Made by a program: the position numbers and the translations under genes. From DAOUET01 sp034430155 (GTDB taxonomy: Bacteria; Chloroflexota; Anaerolineae; Anaerolineales; UBA4823), in NCBI GenBank assembly GCA_034430155.1, contig DAOUET010000076.1, positions 1 through 6,553 on the forward strand: DNA of 6,553 nucleotides, read 5' to 3'. Below the pieces are notes generated by a model. That model did not search any database, was not told the origin of the DNA, and saw nothing but the letters and a program-made list of their open reading frames with translations. Each line of letters starts with the position of its first letter. Positions within the stretch are counted from its first letter, which is position 1. Shown one piece after another: positions 1 to 5,709 of this stretch.

Positions 1-1
1 C

Positions 2-352
2 TATCCCATTTTTTTGGAAAAATGGCTGGTCAAATACAACCAACCGCCGCACAGTACCTATCATCTGATTTCCTACGATGCTGCTCATCTATTGTTTGAA
101 GCCATCAGCAAAGCTGCTGATCTGGAATCAAATGGTAACTTGCTCATTGGTCGTCAGGCATTGCGAGAAGCTCTGGGCGAAATCAAGGGCTATTCGGGGC
201 TCAGTGGTTCAATAACCTGCACGAAATCTAACCTTTGCACGACCGATCAGCTCCTCGAAATCTACCGCAACGATACTTCAGACGATTTCCGAACAAAATG
301 GCCCCCGCAACCTGTTTGGGAATCAGACCAGAGCCAATCCGGGAGCCAGTAA
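2..352 (+). CDS. 3' end of a branched-chain amino acid-type ABC substrate-binding protein (partial, 5' end outside window)
   Basis: This is the C-terminal part of an extracellular solute-binding protein (type 1 periplasmic-binding fold, LivJ/LivK-like). The frame is open back to base 2, so the TTG at 14 is probably an internal Leu codon, not a start. From the Tyr-Asp at base 74 it aligns without gaps over 57 residues to residues 369-425 of the livK product in this window. By hand count 18 are identical, including the GNL core (LLI here, LYI in LivK), the GL(S/T)G turn and a Cys-X5-Cys pair (Cys codons at 218 and 236). After that it ends in a short tail rich in Trp, Pro, Ser and Gln. The relationship to livK is seen directly; the ligand is unknown. 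A separate promoter lies between this gene and livK, so the two may be expressed independently. No convincing terminator follows it. The N-terminal lobe and any signal peptide lie upstream of the window. Confidence 0.85.
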   Translation, partial: YPIFLEKWLVKYNQPPHSTYHLISYDAAHLLFEAISKAADLESNGNLLIGRQALREALGEIKGYSGLSGSITCTKSNLCTTDQLLEIYRNDTSDDFRTKWPPQPVWESDQSQSGSQ

Positions 353-373
353 ATAAATAAACCATAAATAAAC
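353..373 (+). repeat. 10-bp AT-rich direct repeat
   Basis: ATAAATAAAC occurs at 353-362 and again at 364-373, separated by a single C, directly after the stop codon of the upstream gene. It may be simple AT-rich spacer sequence or a short protein-binding site upstream of the promoter at 426. Nothing else supports a function. Confidence 0.4.
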
Positions 374-425
374 GAATTTTGGCCCCCTTTTCGAAATGTA
401 ATACCCGATTTTTGGATCGTACCTC

Positions 426-454
426 TTGACCATCTATGTGCCCTCCGGTAAAAT
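426..454 (+). promoter_or_regulatory. Predicted sigma70-type promoter for the liv operon
   Basis: A -35 box TTGACC (426-431, 5 of 6 to consensus) is followed by exactly 17 bases and a -10 box TAAAAT (449-454, 5 of 6). Transcription would start near 461, giving an untranslated leader of about 200 nt before livK. The position, after the previous stop codon and ahead of livK, fits an operon promoter. It is a motif match only; the start site has not been seen. Confidence 0.6.
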
Positions 455-480
455 CAAGCCTTAATTATCTCGAGGGGCAA

Positions 481-524
481 GGTACCAGGATAGTTGAGTA
501 TCAACCAATTCTTCCATCGGTACC
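481..524 (+). promoter_or_regulatory. Nested inverted repeats in the livK leader
   Basis: GGTACC at 481-486 can pair with the identical self-complementary GGTACC at 519-524. Inside lies a 5-bp hairpin, GTTGA (493-497) with TCAAC (501-505) around a 3-nt loop. This could form a small stem structure in the predicted transcript or a DNA operator just downstream of the start site. The stems are short, so it could be chance. Confidence 0.3.
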
Positions 525-558
525 ATACAAATACATATGTTCCATTAATTAGATAGAG

Positions 559-566
559 AGGAGGTG
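559..566 (+). promoter_or_regulatory. Orphan consensus Shine-Dalgarno sequence
   Basis: AGGAGGTG is the exact complement of the usual 16S rRNA anti-Shine-Dalgarno. It lies about 100 nt upstream of the livK start, and no ATG, GTG or TTG stands 5-12 nt downstream. It is either a ribosome standby or decoy site, part of a regulatory structure, or chance in a purine-rich stretch. Confidence 0.35.
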
Positions 567-617
567 TATCCGGGTAAATCTGTTATAAACAACATCTCGA
601 AAGTCAGTTTTTTCCAA

Positions 618-631
618 CCCGTTCAAACGGG
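618..631 (+). promoter_or_regulatory. Small GC-rich hairpin upstream of the livK ribosome binding site
   Basis: CCCGT (618-622) pairs with ACGGG (627-631) around a TCAA tetraloop. It is followed by a pyrimidine-rich run (633-649) that has T stretches but is interrupted by A and C. It resembles a weak attenuator-type terminator, but the stem is short and the T tract imperfect, so simple leader structure is as likely. Confidence 0.3.
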
Positions 632-649
632 ATTATCTTTATCTTTTCC

Positions 650-657
650 GGAGGAGG
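650..657 (+). promoter_or_regulatory. Ribosome binding site of livK
   Basis: GGAGGAGG lies 6 nt before the ATG at 664, a strong site that fixes this start. TCTTTTCC (642-649) and GGAAGAGA (656-663) can form an 8-bp stem with one G-U pair. The core GGAGGA would then be exposed in the loop and the start codon would follow the stem directly. Confidence 0.8.
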
Positions 658-663
658 AAGAGA

Positions 664-1995
664 ATGAATAAACGTATTTTTTCTATATTATCATTGCTGG
701 TGCTAGCCAGCATGATCCTGGCAGCTTGCGGGGGTCAGCCAACCACTGCAGCGCCAGCCGCGACCGAGGCTCCTACCGAAGCCCCGGTCATGACCGAAGC
801 GCCCACTGAAGCTCCAATGGCGACCGAAGCGCCCACCGCCACTGAAGCGCCAGTGATAAGCGCTGTTCCAGCAGAATGTCAGGACAACCCCGACCAGAAG
901 GTTTGCGCTGTATTCGCCCCCGGCGATACTATAAAAATCGGCTATGCTGGCCCAATGACCGGTGATTATTCAGCCTTTGGTATAGACATTTCCCAAGGCG
1001 GTCAGATAGCTATTGACGATGCCGAACCCTTGGATGGCTGGAATTTCGAACAGCTGGTCGAGGACACCCAGGGTAGCGGTGAAGGAGGCGCAGCCGTCGC
1101 CAACCTTTACTCATCTAACCCCCAGGTCGTCGCCATTGCTGGCCATACCTTCTCTGGGTCTACTGCGGCAGCCATCCCGATCTACAACGCTGCACGTATC
1201 CCTATGCTATCCCCTTCAGCAACTCGCGCCGACCTGACCCAGGGTGACCAGGATGTCTTCAACCGCATTCCATTCACCGACGATACTCAGGGCAAAAATG
1301 CTGCTGATTATCTATACAACAACCTCGGCGTAACCAAGCTCGCCATCATGCACGATGGTGACGCCTATGGCAAGGGTCTGGCTGAAAAGGTTCAGGAAGT
1401 GTTTGTTCAAGACGGCGGTGAAGCCGTTGCCTTCCAGGCCATCACACCTGGTGAGACCGATTACACCGCTCCCTTGACCGACATCGCTGCCCAAGGCCCC
1501 GAAGCCATTTTCTACGGTGGCTACTATGCTGAAGCAGCCGTAATCGCCTCCCAATTGGGCGTGGCGGGCATGCCCGACGCTTTTATCTTCAGCGATGACG
1601 GTACCTACGGTACAAAATTCATCGAACTGGCTGGTGCTTCGGCGGAAGGTACTTATGCTACCGCCGCTGTGCCACCATCCTCCGCGGCGAAAGATAAATT
1701 CGTGGCGGAGTATATGGCCAAATACGGTGTAGAACCCGGCACGCTGTCCACCTTCACCTGGCAGGCCTATGATGTCGTATCGGCTTTGATCTATGTCATA
1801 AGGCAAGTAGCCATAAAAGGTGGCGATGGCAACCTGTATATCCCGCGTGAGGCGATGGTACAGGGTGTCCGCCATCTGTCCGGATTCCAAGCCCTTACCG
1901 GTGAAATTGCCTGTAACGACGTAGGCGAATGCAACACCGCCGGCCCGACCTTCTTTGTAGTCCAAGATGGTGCTTGGGTTGAGGCACCAAAGTAA
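664..1995 (+). CDS. livK: Lipid-anchored substrate-binding protein of a branched-chain amino acid ABC transporter
   Basis: This protein binds the substrate outside the membrane and delivers it to LivHM. Residues 1-21 are a lipoprotein signal peptide with lipobox LAAC, so Cys22 is the predicted lipidated N terminus. Residues 25-70 form a flexible linker with six TEAP units. The type 1 binding-protein fold begins near residue 90. Its order of motifs follows E. coli LivJ: the start IKIGYAGPMTG (90-100), then GHTFSGST (160-167) and SPSAT (183-187), which by family knowledge is in the ligand amino- and carboxylate-binding region, then IMHDGDAYGKGLAE (228-241), ITPGETDYTAPL (260-271) and FYGGYYAE (283-290). 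Four further Cys (72, 81, 417, 423) could form two disulfides. The 443-residue length is long for the family because of the linker. It has a strong ribosome binding site and its own upstream promoter. Leu/Ile/Val is the default ligand guess from LivJ likeness; other amino acids, amides or urea are handled by close relatives and cannot be excluded. Confidence 0.93.
   Translation: MNKRIFSILSLLVLASMILAACGGQPTTAAPAATEAPTEAPVMTEAPTEAPMATEAPTATEAPVISAVPAECQDNPDQKVCAVFAPGDTIKIGYAGPMTGDYSAFGIDISQGGQIAIDDAEPLDGWNFEQLVEDTQGSGEGGAAVANLYSSNPQVVAIAGHTFSGSTAAAIPIYNAARIPMLSPSATRADLTQGDQDVFNRIPFTDDTQGKNAADYLYNNLGVTKLAIMHDGDAYGKGLAEKVQEVFVQDGGEAVAFQAITPGETDYTAPLTDIAAQGPEAIFYGGYYAEAAVIASQLGVAGMPDAFIFSDDGTYGTKFIELAGASAEGTYATAAVPPSSAAKDKFVAEYMAKYGVEPGTLSTFTWQAYDVVSALIYVIRQVAIKGGDGNLYIPREAMVQGVRHLSGFQALTGEIACNDVGECNTAGPTFFVVQDGAWVEAPK
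763..852 (+). repeat. 30-nt imperfect tandem repeat encoding the TEAP linker
   Basis: Three consecutive 30-nt units (763-792, 793-822, 823-852) encode 10-residue blocks containing TEAP twice each: TEAPTEAPVM, TEAPTEAPMA, TEAPTATEAP. They form the spacer between lipidated Cys22 and the folded domain. The units have diverged at synonymous sites, so the repeat is not recent, but such repeats can change in copy number between strains. Confidence 0.8.
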
Positions 1996-2027
1996 ACCCT
2001 ACTATCCAAATAACATCATGACCCTCT

Positions 2028-2059
2028 GGCGGGGCAAGCAGACGCCCGCTTGCCCCGCC
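2028..2059 (+). promoter_or_regulatory. Strong stem-loop between livK and livH
   Basis: GGCGGGGCAAGC (2028-2039) and GCTTGCCCCGCC (2048-2059) form a perfect 12-bp GC-rich stem with an 8-nt loop, 32 nt after the livK stop. No T tract follows, so it is not a typical rho-independent terminator. It fits an mRNA 3'-end stabiliser or partial terminator. In many binding-protein-dependent importers such a structure after the binding-protein gene lets that protein be made in excess over the membrane subunits. The structure is seen; the role is inferred. Confidence 0.75.
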
Positions 2060-2108
2060 AATACTTAGACGAATACCACCCCAGCTCTTCAAGCGCTAAG
2101 ATCCGAAA

Positions 2109-2113
2109 AAGGT
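2109..2113 (+). promoter_or_regulatory. Probable weak ribosome binding site of livH
   Basis: AAGGT ends 5 nt before the ATG at 2119 and is the best site in this stretch. It supports that start over the TTG at 2050, which lies inside the 2028-2059 stem-loop. The site is much weaker than that of livK, in line with lower permease output. Confidence 0.5.
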
Positions 2114-2118
2114 CTATC

Positions 2119-3216
2119 ATGGAAGATTCCGCTTCACCCCGAATGCGTATGCCGCTGGATACTTACCGAATTGCTCAGGTCATCCTGGGCATATTGTTTG
2201 TTGTTTTCGTCAGCTGGCGTCTCTTTGAGGTATTAAAATCGGGAGTTTATGGGCCAGATACTTGGCTTCGCTTCGCCATCAGTGGGTTAATCGTTGGTGC
2301 AGTCTACGCTGTCATTGCCATCGGTTATACGCTGGTCTATGGCATTTTGTTTATGATCAACTTTGCCCATGGTGAAGTCATGATGATGGGAGCTTTCAGC
2401 GGTTATTTTGTGTTTGAAGCGCTTAAAACTTGGGTGGTTGATCCCTCAAATAATCTGAACTTTTTGAACGCCCATCCCATCCTTTCAATTATCTTGGCTT
2501 TTCTGGCAGGTATGACCGTCTCCACGGTCGCCGGTATCTACCTGGAACGCATCGCTTACCGCCCGTTGCGCAATGCACCCCGTCTGGTTCCTTTGATCAG
2601 TGCCATTGGCGCCTCGATATTCCTGCAAAACGCAGCCCAATTAATCTTCAGCCCGCAGAGACGTAATTACACCAATCCAAGCATTTTGGAGCGCGGTAAC
2701 GGTTGGACGGTCCTGGTCAACAACAGCAAAGTCATCATTACCTATACGGGTGTGTTTACTTTTGTCCTTTCCATTTTGCTGCTCATTGGGCTATTTATCC
2801 TCGTCCAGCGCACTCGTTTTGGACGAGCTATGCGTGCTGTAGCTGAAAATAAACAAACCGCAGCCCTGATGGGCATCGATGTGGACGGGGTCATCAGCGC
2901 CACTTTTGCCATCAGCGGGACGTTGGCTGGCGCAGCTGGCGTCATGTGGGGCATCCATAATGGCATAATTTACCACTTCATTGGTTTTATTCCGGGTATC
3001 AAAGCCTTTACTGCAGCCGTTTTGGGCGGCATAGGCAACATCCCCGGTGCCATGCTCGGGGGCATGTTTCTGGGGATCATCGAATCCATCGGGCCAGCAG
3101 CTCTGGGTATCGACTTTCAGCTCAAGGATGTGATCGCCTTCTCCATATTAGTGCTGGTCTTGATCTTCCGCCCATCGGGTCTCCTGGGTGAAGTTTTGAC
3201 CGAGGAGAAAATCTGA
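2119..3216 (+). CDS. livH: Branched-chain amino acid ABC transporter permease LivH
   Basis: LivH is one of the two membrane subunits that form the translocation pore with LivM. Using the ATG at 2119 the protein has 365 residues. Family marks, in order: GLIVGAVYAVIAIGYTLVYG (56-75) running into INFAHGEVMMMGAF (80-93); the YRPLRNAPRLVPLISAIG segment (147-164); the cytoplasmic EAA-like loop GRAMRAVAENKQTAALMGID (235-254) that contacts the ATPase; AVLGGIGNIPGAMLGG (300-315); and the closing RPSGLLGE (351-358). It has about eight or nine hydrophobic segments. Compared with E. coli LivH (about 308 residues) it has some 45 extra N-terminal residues with one more likely membrane segment (about 18-36). 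The frame stays open to a TTG at 2050, but that lies in a hairpin without a ribosome binding site. The stop overlaps the livM start by one base (TGATG), which implies translational coupling. Confidence 0.93.
   Translation: MEDSASPRMRMPLDTYRIAQVILGILFVVFVSWRLFEVLKSGVYGPDTWLRFAISGLIVGAVYAVIAIGYTLVYGILFMINFAHGEVMMMGAFSGYFVFEALKTWVVDPSNNLNFLNAHPILSIILAFLAGMTVSTVAGIYLERIAYRPLRNAPRLVPLISAIGASIFLQNAAQLIFSPQRRNYTNPSILERGNGWTVLVNNSKVIITYTGVFTFVLSILLLIGLFILVQRTRFGRAMRAVAENKQTAALMGIDVDGVISATFAISGTLAGAAGVMWGIHNGIIYHFIGFIPGIKAFTAAVLGGIGNIPGAMLGGMFLGIIESIGPAALGIDFQLKDVIAFSILVLVLIFRPSGLLGEVLTEEKI
3202..3207 (+). promoter_or_regulatory. Ribosome binding site of livM
   Basis: GAGGAG within the end of livH lies 8 nt before the ATG at 3216. 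It supports that start and hence the long N-terminal domain of this LivM. Confidence 0.7.
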
Positions 3217-4862
3217 TGAACCAATCTCTCCGCAATGGGCTGCGTGCTGGAACGATTTTCAGCATTGTGATCATTTTCCTGGTAATGATCGGATTCTTAC
3301 TTACCATTTCGGAATTGATCCATGACATGCTGGGTGGTGTATTTGTTCCTGGCGAGGGGAGTATCCCTGGTTTATTGATTGTACTCACCTTGTTAGGGCT
3401 ATGGGGGGGAGCAATGGGCGCCAAGCGACAAGAACCCGATACATGGAAGCGGGCAATCCTTGGTGGTTTTACATCAGGTCTTCTCTGTGGGTTTATCGTT
3501 GCGACCTTCGCCGTCATTATGGGAATCATCAATGAAAAGGGTATCGACCTTCGCCCATATCTCACCCAGATGTCATCCACCGCCATCGATTTCATGCTGT
3601 TGGGTCAAGGTACCCTGCTGGGTGCCTTGCTTAACCTAGGTTTGCTGGCTCTCACGGGAGCCATAGGGGGAATCCTAGCCCGCGGCCTCGGTCGTGGCTC
3701 CTGGCGGGTGAGCTTTGCTCAGCGCCGAGAAAACGCTGGCCACTCGATTTCCAGCCTTCCGGTGTTTAAGCAGGTCCGCAATAACCGTTACGCCCAATAC
3801 CTTCCCTATGCCCTCGTTCTTATGGTGACTTTACTCATGCCGTTATACCTGGGGCAGTATTGGAATTTCACCCTAGGCACGGTGGGCATTTATGTATTAA
3901 TGGGCTTGGGGTTGAACATCGTGGTCGGTATGGCCGGCTTGCTCGATCTAGGATATGTGGCTTTCTTTGCCGTCGGGGCATATACCATGGGTCTGATGAC
4001 CTCCCCCCAACCCCTTGGTATTATGTGGAATTTTTGGATTATCCTGCCTATGGCAGTGCTTTTTGCTGCCCTGACAGGTTTTCTACTGGGCATACCGGTC
4101 CTGCGCTTGCGTGGCGACTATCTGGCCATTGTAACCCTGGGTTTTGGCGAAATCATCCGCGTGCTACTCAAGAGCGATGCGCTCACCCAATTTACCGGTG
4201 GTCCTCAAGGGGTGCGTGACATCTCTGGACCTATTCTGTTCGGCCGGCCATTCTCCAACGAACGAGATTTCATGTACCTGATTATTTTGGGAATCATGCT
4301 GGTCATCTTCGTCACTATCCGCCTGCAAAATTCCCGAGTGGGTCGAACCTGGATTGCTATGCGTGAGGACGAAACGGTCGCCCGCGCTATGGGCATCGAT
4401 ACCTACCGTTCCAAGCTTTTAGCCTTTGCGATCGGTGCAGCCTTTGCCGGTCTAGGTGGCTTGCTCTTCGCCTCGCGCAACCAATATACGGGACCTGAAG
4501 ACCACAATCTGTTGGTTTCTATCAACGTGCTTTGTCTGGTAATCGTGGGGGGCATGGGTAGCATCCCAGGTGTAATCGTCGGGGCATTCGCTCTCAAGGG
4601 CTTACCTGAAATCTTGCGCCAGATTTCAGACTACCGTATCCTTGCCTTTGGCGCTCTACTGGTTGTCATGATGATCTTGCGACCGGAGGGGTTATGGCCA
4701 TCCAAACGTAGGAGTCTTGAAGTGCGCCATTTCGAGGAGGAAAGCCCTCCCCAAACGGTCTCTCAGGAATCCACCAGTGTCGCGGTCGCCTCTGGTAGCA
4801 GCACTTCAATTGATGCACCCCCATCCACGGACATTTCTCAAAAAGGGCGGGGTATTGAGTGA
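3216..4862 (+). CDS. livM: Branched-chain amino acid ABC transporter permease LivM with an extra N-terminal membrane domain
   Basis: LivM is the second pore subunit, partner of LivH. The typical LivM part spans about residues 192-498: GLNIVVGMAGLLDLGYVAFF (232-251) with VGAYT (253-257), VLRLRGDYLAIVTLGFGEII (295-314), the EAA-like ATPase-contact loop RTWIAMREDETVARAMGID (377-395), IVGGMGSIPGVIVGA (443-457) and the closing ILRPEGLW (487-494). At 548 residues it is much longer than most relatives (roughly 300-430; E. coli LivM about 425). Residues 1-190 form an added region with about four or five hydrophobic segments (near 13-33, 50-68, 78-105 and 125-156) that I cannot assign to a known family. 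It ends in a basic stretch just before the LivM core. Residues 499-548 are a polar Ser/Thr/Pro-rich tail that looks disordered. The start is well fixed by GAGGAG at 3202 and the overlap with livH; no frameshift or in-frame restart is evident. livG follows after 3 nt. Confidence 0.93.
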   Translation: MNQSLRNGLRAGTIFSIVIIFLVMIGFLLTISELIHDMLGGVFVPGEGSIPGLLIVLTLLGLWGGAMGAKRQEPDTWKRAILGGFTSGLLCGFIVATFAVIMGIINEKGIDLRPYLTQMSSTAIDFMLLGQGTLLGALLNLGLLALTGAIGGILARGLGRGSWRVSFAQRRENAGHSISSLPVFKQVRNNRYAQYLPYALVLMVTLLMPLYLGQYWNFTLGTVGIYVLMGLGLNIVVGMAGLLDLGYVAFFAVGAYTMGLMTSPQPLGIMWNFWIILPMAVLFAALTGFLLGIPVLRLRGDYLAIVTLGFGEIIRVLLKSDALTQFTGGPQGVRDISGPILFGRPFSNERDFMYLIILGIMLVIFVTIRLQNSRVGRTWIAMREDETVARAMGIDTYRSKLLAFAIGAAFAGLGGLLFASRNQYTGPEDHNLLVSINVLCLVIVGGMGSIPGVIVGAFALKGLPEILRQISDYRILAFGALLVVMMILRPEGLWPSKRRSLEVRHFEEESPPQTVSQESTSVAVASGSSTSIDAPPSTDISQKGRGIE

Positions 4863-4865
4863 GCC

Positions 4866-5678
4866 ATGGACATTACCCTTGAAACTCGCCAGCTTACCAA
4901 ACGCTTTGGTGGTCTCGTCGCCGTCGATCATCTTGATCTGGTAGTGCCCGAACACAAAATCGTCAGCGTGATCGGTCCAAATGGCGCCGGGAAAACCACC
5001 TTCTTTAATTGCATCACCGGTTTTTACCCGCCCGACGAGGGAGAGATCGTGTTTGATGGGGATCAACCGCTCGTGGGACTTTCTCCTGATCGCGTTGCGC
5101 ATTTGGGTATTTCACGCACTTACCAGAATATACGCTTATTTGCCAATATGTCTGCGATTGAGAACATTTTAGTCGGCCAGCACCCAAGGTTAAAATCTTC
5201 ATGGCCTGAAGCTATCCTCCATACTCGCCGTATGCGTGCTGAAGAGCAAGCCGCCCTGGATGAAGCCCTCCGTCTGTTGCGTTTCGTCGGTTTGGCAGGT
5301 ATGGGTGATCAACTTGCCAGAAATCTGCCATATGGCGCCCAACGACGCCTTGAGATCGCCCGTGCGCTGGCTAATAAGCCCAAATTGCTGCTGTTAGACG
5401 AGCCCACCGCCGGTATGAACACCCACGAAACTAGCGGTATGATGCGTTTTATCCAGCACCTGCGCGATGAGTTGGGTATCACCATTCTACTGATCGAGCA
5501 CGATATGCGCGTGGTGATGGGCATCAGCGAGCAAGTCTCTGTATTAGACTACGGGCTCAAGATCGCAGAGGGGACGCCGGTCGAGATCCAGGGCGACCCC
5601 AGAGTAATCGAAGCTTACCTGGGACGTGGAGCCGCCTCCGGATTGGATCGGAGTGCTCCGGCTGTCGCCTCCCTTTGA
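4866..5678 (+). CDS. livG: Branched-chain amino acid ABC transporter ATP-binding protein LivG
   Basis: LivG is a cytoplasmic ATPase that pairs with LivF to drive import through LivHM. Motifs: Walker A GPNGAGKT (37-44), Q-loop Gln87 in SRTYQNIRLF, the ABC signature in its LivG form LPYGAQRRLEIARAL (154-168), Walker B LLLLDEPTAG (174-183), and the switch His212 in IEHDM. The helical insert around 105-140 is the usual longer one of LivG compared with LivF. The 270-residue length is normal for the family (about 255), with a short tail after the YLGRG end motif. No strong ribosome binding site is seen; the start lies 3 nt after the livM stop, so translation is probably coupled. The usual LSGGQ is absent, but a YG-type signature is normal in this family and not a sign of decay. 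Confidence 0.95.
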   Translation: MDITLETRQLTKRFGGLVAVDHLDLVVPEHKIVSVIGPNGAGKTTFFNCITGFYPPDEGEIVFDGDQPLVGLSPDRVAHLGISRTYQNIRLFANMSAIENILVGQHPRLKSSWPEAILHTRRMRAEEQAALDEALRLLRFVGLAGMGDQLARNLPYGAQRRLEIARALANKPKLLLLDEPTAGMNTHETSGMMRFIQHLRDELGITILLIEHDMRVVMGISEQVSVLDYGLKIAEGTPVEIQGDPRVIEAYLGRGAASGLDRSAPAVASL

Positions 5679-5709
5679 TTTTATACCGATTCGCAAGAGA
5701 TAACCTTCC

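Larger units (their letters stand above)
353..663 (+). other. Intergenic region and livK leader
   Basis: These 311 bases contain no credible protein gene. In order they hold: an AT-rich 10-bp direct repeat (353-362 and 364-373); a sigma70-like promoter (426-454); a predicted leader of about 200 nt with an inverted-repeat nest (481-524); an orphan consensus Shine-Dalgarno sequence (559-566); a small GC hairpin (618-631) followed by pyrimidine-rich sequence; and the livK ribosome binding site (650-657). I do not recognise a known riboswitch or T-box in it. Confidence 0.75.

Noticed and set aside
373..393. Terminator for the upstream partial gene
   Set aside because: Only a 4-bp stem (CGAA/TTCG) around a pyrimidine-rich loop can form; too weak to call.
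494..556. 20-codon frame starting at TTG 494
   Set aside because: It has no good ribosome binding site and no recognisable content; such short frames are expected by chance.
584..589. TATAAA as a second -10 box near livK
   Set aside because: No -35-like hexamer lies 16-18 bases upstream; that position is occupied by the purine-rich Shine-Dalgarno-like sequence.
564..671. Leader peptide starting at GTG 564 and overlapping the livK start
   Set aside because: The GTG is part of the Shine-Dalgarno-like sequence itself, so it has no properly spaced site, and the peptide has no run of Leu, Ile or Val codons as an attenuator peptide would.
1312..1965. Long antisense open frame (217 codons) within livK
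   Set aside because: It lies wholly opposite a clearly real gene, its product looks like no known family, it has no convincing ribosome binding site, and it is explained by codon phase in livK.
2050..2118. Upstream TTG start for livH (23 extra residues)
   Set aside because: The TTG lies in the 3' arm region of the 12-bp stem-loop with no ribosome binding site; the extra residues are polar and unlike the family. The ATG at 2119 is preferred.
3122..3595. Antisense open frame (157 codons) across the livH/livM junction
   Set aside because: Its product is a basic, low-complexity sequence typical of the reverse of membrane-protein codons; it is a shadow of livH and livM.
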